Source: Maritimibacter sp. (GTDB lineage: Bacteria; Pseudomonadota; Alphaproteobacteria; Rhodobacterales; Rhodobacteraceae). Taken from it: a stretch of DNA of 12,270 nt. The translations under genes and the position numbers were made by a program. This document shows positions 1 to 5,675 of the stretch, one piece after another (position 1 is the stretch's first letter; each line of letters begins with the position of its first letter). The notes beneath the pieces are model-generated. The model was not told the DNA's origin. It saw only the letters and a list, made by a program, of their open reading frames with translations, and did not search any database. The DNA is taken from assembly GCA_020441225.1 (NCBI GenBank), contig JAGRMP010000099.1, positions 1 through 12,270 on the forward strand. Reading direction: 5' to 3'.

Positions 1-236
1 TCGGCCCCATCGTCGCCCCGGACCAGAGTGCTGCGCTCATGCTGGCCCGCGCGGCCCTGGGCGCTTTGCCGGCCGAGCGGGCAATCATCGACCTTCCCGC
101 GTCCAACCGGGCCCTTGCCGACGTGCTGGAGCGGCTCGGGTTCGTGGAAACCTTTGCCACGGCGCGGATGTATCGCGGCGCGGCACCGACGGCCTCGCAA
201 AGCCTCCAGGCGATCTCGACGATGGAGCTTGGGTGA
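1..236 (+). CDS. GNAT-family N-acetyltransferase, C-terminal fragment
   Basis: Only the 3' end of this gene is in the window. The open frame enters from the left edge (first full codon at 3) and ends at TGA 234-236, giving about 77 residues. It begins GPIVAPDQSAALMLARAAL and continues through IIDLPASNRALADVLERLGFVE to a TARMYRG segment. This pattern (a GPxVAxD turn, a helix, a strand ending in D-P/L-P, an N followed by a helix leading to LGF, then an aromatic-containing RMYRG strand) is typical of the C-terminal part of YitH-like GNAT acetyltransferases with a second small domain. The family would transfer an acetyl group from acetyl-CoA to an unknown amine. The acetyl-CoA-binding motif of the first domain is outside the window, so substrate and activity cannot be judged. 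The family assignment is fairly secure and the function is open. Confidence 0.7.
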   Translation, partial: GPIVAPDQSAALMLARAALGALPAERAIIDLPASNRALADVLERLGFVETFATARMYRGAAPTASQSLQAISTMELG

Positions 237-339
237 CAGGGGCGCCGCCGCCCGCGACAGCCGCCAAAGCGCAAAACCCGGCCTTTCAACCGCGAAGGAC
301 CAGATTGCCCGACCGGGCGGCCGCGGATAGGGTCGGGCG
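237..339. other. Intergenic gap with an 8-bp inverted repeat next to a start codon
   Basis: This 103-bp gap lies between the GNAT gene and the hydrolase. GCCCGACC at 307-314 is the exact reverse complement of GGTCGGGC at 331-338, with 16 bases between, and the right arm ends two bases before the ATG at 340. The region where a ribosome binding site should lie (GGATAGGGTCGGG) partly overlaps the right arm, so the fold could hide it. There is no T-run after the repeat, so it does not look like a classical terminator for the GNAT gene. The repeat is seen directly; its role as an operator or RNA hairpin is inference. Confidence 0.5.
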
Positions 340-1260
340 ATGGACACGCCCCGCCCCCTCGACGTGATTGAAGACAGCGCTCTGCGCCGCCTGTTCGAGC
401 TCGGCGACCATTCTCTGGTGCCCATGGGTCGCCCCGGGATCGAGCAACACGACGGGGTCGTTGTCGAAACCTGGGCCTTTTCGACTGCGGCGGGGGAGGC
501 TGTGCGCGGGTTGGTCACGCGGCCGGAGGCCGTGGCGGGGCCGATGCCGGCGGTGCTCTACATTCACGCGCATGGCAACCGGTATGACATCGGGGCCGAC
601 GAGCTGATCGCCGGGCGTCCGGCACTGCAGGGCCCGCTGGGGCCGGTGCTCGCGCGGGAGGGCATCCTGTTGTTTGCCATCGACCTGCCGGCCTTCGGCG
701 GACGGCAGAGCCCGGGCGAAAGCGCGCGGGCCAAGGCGGCGTTGTGGCACGGGCGGTCGCTGGCCGGACAGATGCTGGGCGAGCTCGCGGCGGCGCTGGA
801 CTGGCTTGCGGCGCGCGAGGATGTTGACGCGGCGCGGATCGGGGCGTTCGGCATCTCGATGGGCGCGACGCTGGGCTATTGGCTTGCGGCCGTGGACAGC
901 CGGCTCGCCGCGGTCGCCCATCTGTGCTGCTTTGCCGATTTCGACGTGCTGATCGACAGGGGCGCGCATGATCTGCACGGGATCTACCTGACCATCCCCG
1001 GGTTGCTCGAAACCGCCTCGAACGGGGCGCTGGCGGGACGGATCGCACCGCGTCCGCAGCTCATCTGCATCGGCGACCGCGATCCGCTCACCCCGCCCGA
1101 GGCCGTCGATCCGGCGCTTGCACAGGTGCGCGCCGCTTATGCGGCCACCGGGGCGGAGGCGGGCTTGCGGCTGGTCCGCGACCCCGACGCCGGGCACGAG
1201 GAGACGCCCGCGATGCGCAGGGCGCTCCTGGAGTTCCTGGGACAGGCGCTACGGGCCTAG
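340..1260 (+). CDS. Alpha/beta hydrolase, dienelactone hydrolase / acyl-esterase type
   Basis: This 306-residue serine hydrolase has a complete alpha/beta-hydrolase set. An oxyanion-side HAHGNRYDIG segment lies at about residues 76-85, the nucleophile elbow G-I-S-M-G has Ser173, the acid is probably Asp248 in GDRDPLTPP, and the catalytic His286 is in DAGHEET. There is no signal peptide or lipobox, so it should be cytoplasmic. The fold resembles the dienelactone hydrolase and acetyl-esterase group, which cleave ester bonds of small molecules or sugar acetates. The real substrate is unknown. The gene converges on the uronide operon and shares its last bases with it (both stops lie in CTAG at 1257-1260). 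An acyl-esterase removing acetyl groups from imported oligosaccharides would fit that context, but this is inference from position only. ATG 340 is the first good start; the ribosome binding site is weak and lies in an inverted repeat. Confidence 0.85.
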   Translation: MDTPRPLDVIEDSALRRLFELGDHSLVPMGRPGIEQHDGVVVETWAFSTAAGEAVRGLVTRPEAVAGPMPAVLYIHAHGNRYDIGADELIAGRPALQGPLGPVLAREGILLFAIDLPAFGGRQSPGESARAKAALWHGRSLAGQMLGELAAALDWLAAREDVDAARIGAFGISMGATLGYWLAAVDSRLAAVAHLCCFADFDVLIDRGAHDLHGIYLTIPGLLETASNGALAGRIAPRPQLICIGDRDPLTPPEAVDPALAQVRAAYAATGAEAGLRLVRDPDAGHEETPAMRRALLEFLGQALRA

Positions 1261-2276
1261 GGTTCGATCCTGAGATCGTCACCGTCGAAGAAGTGCAACA
1301 TCTCGCGCGGGGCGCCGAGCTGCAATTTGTCGCCCTTCGCGACCGGCTTGTGGCCCTGCAGGGTCACGACCATCACCGTGCCGGAGGCCAGGGCGCCGTG
1401 GATGACCGTCTCGGTGCCCAGGGCCTCGACGAGGGTGACGGTCAGTTCAAGCCCGCCCGCCCCGATGTCGAGATGCTGCGGGCGGATGCCGACGGTGGCC
1501 GTCGCCCCGGGAGCTGCGTCGCCGGTGAGGGGGGCGGCTTCGTCGGGCGTGAGGAAGTTCATCCGCGGCGCGCCGATGAAGCCCGCGACGAAGCGGTTGG
1601 CGGGCCGTTCGAACAGCTCGATGGGTTTCGCCACCTGCTCGATCCTGCCGCCGCGCAGCACCACGATCCGGTCGGCAAGCGTCATCGCTTCGACCTGGTC
1701 GTGGGTGACGTAGATCATCGTCGCGCCGAGACGCGCATGCAGCGCGGCCAGCTCCGCGCGCATCGAGATGCGCAGCTCCGCATCGAGGTTGGAGAGCGGC
1801 TCGTCGAGCAGGAAGGCGGTGGGGTCGCGCACGATGGCGCGGCCGATGGCGACGCGCTGGCGCTGGCCGCCGGAGAGCTGGCCGGGGCGGCGCTCCATCA
1901 GCGGCTCGATCTCCAGCATCCGCGCGGCCTCGGCGATGCGGGCGGCGATCTCGTCCCGGGCCATCTTCATGTTCTGCAGCCCGAAGGACAGGTTCTGGCG
2001 CACCGACATATGCGGGTAGAGCGCGTAGGACTGGAACACCATCGCGAGCCCGCGGTCGGCGGCGGAGACGCGGGTCACGTCGGTGCCGTCGATGAAGACC
2101 TTGCCCGAGGTCGGCTTGTCGAGGCCGGAGATCTGGCGGAGCAGGGTGGACTTGCCGCAGCCTGAGGGGCCGACGAAGACCGCCAGCTCGCCCTCGCCGA
2201 TCTCGAGGTTGATGCCGTCGAGGACCTTGTGGGCGCCGAAGGATTTGTTGATGTTCTCGAGCCGGATACGTCCCAT
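1257..2276 (-). CDS. Sugar ABC transporter ATPase, MalK/UgpC type
   Basis: This 339-residue ATPase powers import through the two permeases encoded just upstream in the operon. All nucleotide-binding elements are present: Walker A GPSGCGKST (36-44), Q-loop Gln82 in FQSYALYPHM, signature LSGGQRQ (134-140), Walker B FLLDEP (155-160) and switch His192 in YVTHDQ. Residues about 235-339 form the MalK-type regulatory TOBE/OB region, with the usual GIRPQHL motif at 263-269. It belongs to the CUT1 family, which imports oligosaccharides and polyols. The open frame extends much further upstream inside the permease region, but the start is set at ATG 2276 by the family N-terminus (MGRIRLENINKSFG) and by an AGGAGGGG ribosome binding site just before it. 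It begins 8 bases after the permease stop, so it is the last gene of the operon. Its TAG stop overlaps that of the convergent hydrolase, leaving no room for a separate terminator between the genes. Confidence 0.95.
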   Translation of the reverse strand: MGRIRLENINKSFGAHKVLDGINLEIGEGELAVFVGPSGCGKSTLLRQISGLDKPTSGKVFIDGTDVTRVSAADRGLAMVFQSYALYPHMSVRQNLSFGLQNMKMARDEIAARIAEAARMLEIEPLMERRPGQLSGGQRQRVAIGRAIVRDPTAFLLDEPLSNLDAELRISMRAELAALHARLGATMIYVTHDQVEAMTLADRIVVLRGGRIEQVAKPIELFERPANRFVAGFIGAPRMNFLTPDEAAPLTGDAAPGATATVGIRPQHLDIGAGGLELTVTLVEALGTETVIHGALASGTVMVVTLQGHKPVAKGDKLQLGAPREMLHFFDGDDLRIEP

Positions 2277-2284
2277 GACCCCTC

Positions 2285-3340
2285 CTATTTCAGTCCGGTG
2301 CCGGCGATGCCCGCGGTGATGAAGCGTTGCAGGAAGACGAAGACCAGCACCACCGGGATCATCGTCGCGACCGTCATCGCCAGGATGAAATGCCATTGCA
2401 CGTTGAGCTCGCCGGCGAAGGTGTTGAGCCCGACCTGGAGCGTGAACAGCTCCTTGCGGCTGAGTACGATCAGCGGCCAGAGGAAATCGTTCCAGCGCCA
2501 GACGACCGAGAAGATCGCGAGCACGGCGAGGGCCGGGGCCGAGAGCGGCAGCACGATGCGCCAGTAGATCTGCCATTCGCTCGCCTTGTCCATCCGCGCC
2601 GCTTCGAGCAGTTCGTCGGGCAGGGTCAGCATGTACTGGCGCAGCATGAACACGCCGGTCGGTGTGGCCACCGTGGGCAGGATCACGCCCCAGAGCGTGT
2701 TGATGAGCCCGAGGGTGGAGATCACCGAGTAGAGCGGCACGAGGTTGACCGAGAGCGGGATCATCAGCGTCGCGACGATCAGGATCAGCACCGCGTTGCG
2801 GCCCCTGAACTCGTATTTCGACAGCGCGAAGGCGGCCATCGAATTGGTCAGGAGGGTGATCAGCGTCGCCATCGTGGTGACGAAGACCGAGTTCCACAGA
2901 TAGCGGGCGAAGTTGTTTTCGGTCAGCGGCTTGACGTAGTTCTCGGTCGCGAAGCCGAGCTCGCGCACCGGGGTGCGGGCATCGATGTTGACCTTGATGA
3001 GGTCGTCGGGCGCCGCCGGGTCGACCATGTTGGAGATCGTGCCGACCCGTTTGACCTCGGCCAGCGTCCGGGTGGTGCCGTCCTCCATCTCGACGGTGAA
3101 GAGCGGCAGCTGTTGCACCACGCCGCCGCGCTCGACCAGCACCTCTTCCTGGGCATAGGGCAGGAGTGTCGGGGGAAACTCGGCGAGCTGGGCGGGGCCC
3201 TTGAAGGACGACAGCACCAGCCAGACGGCGGGGCCGAACATGATGATGAGCCCGGCGCCGAGCCAGACGAAAGTGACCACGTCGGTCCAGTGCCAGCGGC
3301 CGGGATTGCGGCGGGCGAAGAGGAAACCGAGACGTTTCAT
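2285..3340 (-). CDS. Carbohydrate ABC transporter permease, MalG type, with enlarged periplasmic loop
   Basis: This 351-residue inner-membrane permease is the MalG-like half of the transport channel. The first membrane segment is at about residues 23-45 (FVWLGAGLIIMFGPAVWLVLSSF). The rest follow at about 150-172, 184-206, 213-234, 267-287 and 318-340. The cytoplasmic EAA loop that docks on the ATPase begins at about 245 (LLEAARMDKAS) and runs to LPLSAPAL. Usual MalG proteins have about 280 residues. The extra length lies between the first and second membrane segments (about residues 62-140), in a hydrophilic, charged stretch (EEVLVERGG to YVKPLTENN) that should be periplasmic. Similar enlargements are known in some proteobacterial CUT1 permeases such as AglG. 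The start at ATG 3340 overlaps the upstream permease stop in ATGA and follows GGAGGGA. The frame continues open upstream, but that part has no permease features. Confidence 0.93.
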   Translation of the reverse strand: MKRLGFLFARRNPGRWHWTDVVTFVWLGAGLIIMFGPAVWLVLSSFKGPAQLAEFPPTLLPYAQEEVLVERGGVVQQLPLFTVEMEDGTTRTLAEVKRVGTISNMVDPAAPDDLIKVNIDARTPVRELGFATENYVKPLTENNFARYLWNSVFVTTMATLITLLTNSMAAFALSKYEFRGRNAVLILIVATLMIPLSVNLVPLYSVISTLGLINTLWGVILPTVATPTGVFMLRQYMLTLPDELLEAARMDKASEWQIYWRIVLPLSAPALAVLAIFSVVWRWNDFLWPLIVLSRKELFTLQVGLNTFAGELNVQWHFILAMTVATMIPVVLVFVFLQRFITAGIAGTGLK

Positions 3341-4341
3341 TTGCGGTCCCTCCAGCGGGTCAGGCCGAGTTGTACGAGTGTCAGCACCACCAGCACGCCG
3401 CCCATCAGCAGCGAGGCCGCCGAGGCGACACCCGGGTTGCGCAGGATCGAGGCAAAGCCGACCTCGTAGATGTACTGGGTCATGAACAGCGTCGCGGTGC
3501 CGGGCCCGCCCGAGGTGAGCACGAAGACCTCGTCGAAGACCTGCACGGCGCGGATCAGCGCGAGCACCAGCACCACCAGGAGGTTGGGCCACAGGAGCGG
3601 CAGGGTGATCCGCCAGAAGACGCGGGCCGGGCGGGTGCCGTCCATCTCGGCGGCCTCGTAGAGATCGCGCGGGATCGCCTGGAGGCCGGCGAGCAGGATG
3701 AGCGTGTAGAAGCCCATATGTGCCCAGGTCGAGACGCCGACGACGGCGGTAAAGGCCCAGCCGCGTTCGAGCAGCCAGTTCACCTGTTCGCCGCCGAGCT
3801 CGTAGAGGATGTAGTTGAGCAGGCCCTGGCGTTGCAGGATCCAGCGCCAGATCAGGCCGACGACGACCGGCGACAGCAGCACCGGGAAGAAGAAGACCGC
3901 GCGCCAGAAGGCCCGGGCGCGGATGTCGCGGTTGAGAATGAGCGCGGTGCCGAGCGACACCACGATCATCAGCGAGACCTGCAGGACGACGAAGCGGGCG
4001 GTGTTCCACACGGCGGTCCAGAACAAATCGTCGCGGCAGGTGCCGGGGTCGAAATGATTGTCGCAGGTGAGCAGCCGGTCGAAATGGGCGGCGCCCACGT
4101 AGGAGCGGTCGGGCAGGAACAGCTCGGTGCCGCCGGTGATCGAATAGACCACGTTGATGACGAGGGGCACGAGCACGAAAATGCCGAAGACGATCAGGTT
4201 GGGCGCGAGGAAGAAGGCGATCATGCCGCCGCGCCCGGTGACGCGCTGCCACCAACGCAGCGGCAGGTCGAGCGCCGCTGCGGCCCACTGGACCGGGGCG
4301 GCGATCGCCGCCCCGGCCGTTTTCTTGAGCGACAGGCTCAT
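3337..4341 (-). CDS. Carbohydrate ABC transporter permease, MalF type
   Basis: This 334-residue inner-membrane permease pairs with the MalG-type protein. A cytoplasmic amphipathic N-terminus is followed by a first membrane segment at about 40-66 (MIAFFLAPNLIVFGIFVLVPLVI). A short periplasmic loop with two cysteines (C93 and C102 in LLTCDNHFDPGTC) comes next. Further segments lie at about 113-137, 148-170, 196-220, 253-270 and 307-328. The cytoplasmic EAA loop is YEAAEMDGTRPARVFWRITLPLLWP (228-252), the ATPase-coupling site of this family. The two loop cysteines could form a periplasmic disulfide; this is inference. The start ATG 4341 overlaps the stop of the binding-protein gene in ATGA, so translation is probably coupled. 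Substrate specificity comes from the binding protein and cannot be read from this gene. Confidence 0.94.
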   Translation of the reverse strand: MSLSLKKTAGAAIAAPVQWAAAALDLPLRWWQRVTGRGGMIAFFLAPNLIVFGIFVLVPLVINVVYSITGGTELFLPDRSYVGAAHFDRLLTCDNHFDPGTCRDDLFWTAVWNTARFVVLQVSLMIVVSLGTALILNRDIRARAFWRAVFFFPVLLSPVVVGLIWRWILQRQGLLNYILYELGGEQVNWLLERGWAFTAVVGVSTWAHMGFYTLILLAGLQAIPRDLYEAAEMDGTRPARVFWRITLPLLWPNLLVVLVLALIRAVQVFDEVFVLTSGGPGTATLFMTQYIYEVGFASILRNPGVASAASLLMGGVLVVLTLVQLGLTRWRDRK

Positions 4342-5618
4342 TGCCCGGCCTGCGCGACCTGTTCGGCGATGTCGCTGTCCATGCGGGCGAAGGCCTCGTC
4401 GAGGCTGAGTTCACCGGCCATGGCCTGGCTCGCGCGGGTCACCAGCGCGGTGTAATAGGCCGAGGACCATTTCCACGCCGGGAGCGCGTCGGCAACAGGC
4501 GACTGGCGCGACGAGGCGTCGACGAAGGCGGCAAGGGCGGCCTTGACCTGCGGGTCGTCGGACTGGAAGTCGAGCCCGCCGGCGGCGACCACGCCCTTGT
4601 GGGCGGGCAGGAACAGGGTGCGTTCGGAAAACTCCTTCACCACGTCGGCCGAGCCGAGGTAGTCCATCACCTTGCCGACCGCTTCGGGGGCGTCGGTGTA
4701 CTTGACGGCCACGAGGCCCGCGCCGCCGGCCATGCCGGAGCACGCCGCGGTGCCGCAGGGGCTGCCGGTGGCGACCCAGTCGAAGGTGTCGCCGATCTTG
4801 GAGCTGAGGTTCGCGATCTGCCAGTTGCCCGAGTAGTAATAGGGGATGTTGGCGTTGATGAACTCGTCGGCGCCGGCACGGTAGGCGGAGCCGGAGGCCG
4901 AGACCCAGACGTCCTTGAGGTTCTGGCCGCCCTCGGTCCAGGCGACCATCTTGCCGACGAAGGTCTTGACCCCGTCATCGACCGGCGCGGGCATTCCGTC
5001 ATCGCCGATGTAATTCGCGCCGTAGGAGACCGACGGGCCGGTCAGCCGGTGGCCGGACCGGTCGAGCGCGAAGGCGGCTTCGCAGCCCTGGCTCGCGGCC
5101 ACCTCCTGCGCGGCGGCGATCCACTCGTCCCAGCTCGCCTCGGCCCCGGGCATCTCCACCCCCGCCTGTTCGAACAGGGTCTTGTTGGCATAGCCGCCGG
5201 TCAGCGTGAGCTGGGTCATGAAGCCGGTGATCGCGTCGGAGCCGTCGGGCCGCATCCAGTCGGCCTGGGCGCCGAAGTTTTCCTGCCAATAGGCCGGGTC
5301 GGCGACGTAGGGCGTGAGGTCGAGCCAGTGCTGCGACTGCGCCTTGAGGTTGGTCACCCGGGCGATATCGGGGCCTTCGCCGGCCTCGAGTGTGATCGGC
5401 AGCTGCTCGTTCACCACCTGGTAGGAGACGTTGTCGAGCACGACGGTGATGTCGGGGTTGGCGGCCATGAAGCGGTCGAGCAGGTCCTGCATGACCTCGC
5501 CTTCGTTGCCGTCGGAATACCACATGATGCGGACTTCCTCGGCGAGCGCCGGCGAGACGGCAAAGAGCGTGGCCATCGCCGTGGCGATCAGCTTGCCGCG
5601 GGTGTGAAACGATTTCAT
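4338..5618 (-). CDS. Periplasmic sugar-binding protein of the ABC importer (family 1 solute-binding protein)
   Basis: This 426-residue protein should capture the transported oligosaccharide in the periplasm. A Sec signal peptide is evident: a basic MKSFHTRGK start, a hydrophobic core, and SPALA followed by EEVRI, with cleavage likely after Ala26. The mature start (VRIMWYSDGNEGEVMQDLLDRFMAANPDITV) and the later segments EGPDIARVTN, WDEWIAAAQEVA and YYYSGNWQIANL are the usual landmarks of CUT1 solute-binding proteins (SBP_bac_1 type). The frame is open 11 codons further upstream, but ATG 5618 is chosen because it begins the signal peptide and follows a GGGAGG site. It lies 57 bases after the preceding gene's stop, the only real gap in the operon. 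Four Cys residues are visible in the mature part, including a close pair in GSPCGTAACSG. The ligand is inferred to be a uronic-acid-containing oligosaccharide, from the neighbouring GH105 and KduI genes only. Confidence 0.93.
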   Translation of the reverse strand: MKSFHTRGKLIATAMATLFAVSPALAEEVRIMWYSDGNEGEVMQDLLDRFMAANPDITVVLDNVSYQVVNEQLPITLEAGEGPDIARVTNLKAQSQHWLDLTPYVADPAYWQENFGAQADWMRPDGSDAITGFMTQLTLTGGYANKTLFEQAGVEMPGAEASWDEWIAAAQEVAASQGCEAAFALDRSGHRLTGPSVSYGANYIGDDGMPAPVDDGVKTFVGKMVAWTEGGQNLKDVWVSASGSAYRAGADEFINANIPYYYSGNWQIANLSSKIGDTFDWVATGSPCGTAACSGMAGGAGLVAVKYTDAPEAVGKVMDYLGSADVVKEFSERTLFLPAHKGVVAAGGLDFQSDDPQVKAALAAFVDASSRQSPVADALPAWKWSSAYYTALVTRASQAMAGELSLDEAFARMDSDIAEQVAQAGQ

Positions 5619-5675
5619 TCTAACCTCCCAGTGTTTGCGGATATCGGGCATCCGCTGCCCACGACCGCGCCCGCC
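5619..5675 (-). promoter_or_regulatory. Intra-operon gap with small hairpin before the binding-protein gene
   Basis: This 57-bp gap separates the 825-residue gene from the binding-protein gene. GCGGAT at 5637-5642 and ATCCGC at 5650-5655 can form a 6-bp stem with a 7-base loop, followed in the reading direction (minus strand) by the GGGAGG ribosome binding site. Stem-loops at such places can stabilise the downstream mRNA of an abundant binding protein. The stem is short enough to be chance in GC-rich DNA. Confidence 0.3.

Noticed and set aside
286..1197. Minus-strand open frame opposite the alpha/beta hydrolase
   Set aside because: The plus-strand frame has a complete catalytic set; the antisense product has no family features.
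2277..2897. Upstream extension of the ATPase frame that would suggest a fused protein
   Set aside because: The extension is antisense-like, low-complexity and overlaps the permease gene; the family N-terminus and AGGAGGGG site fix the start at 2276.
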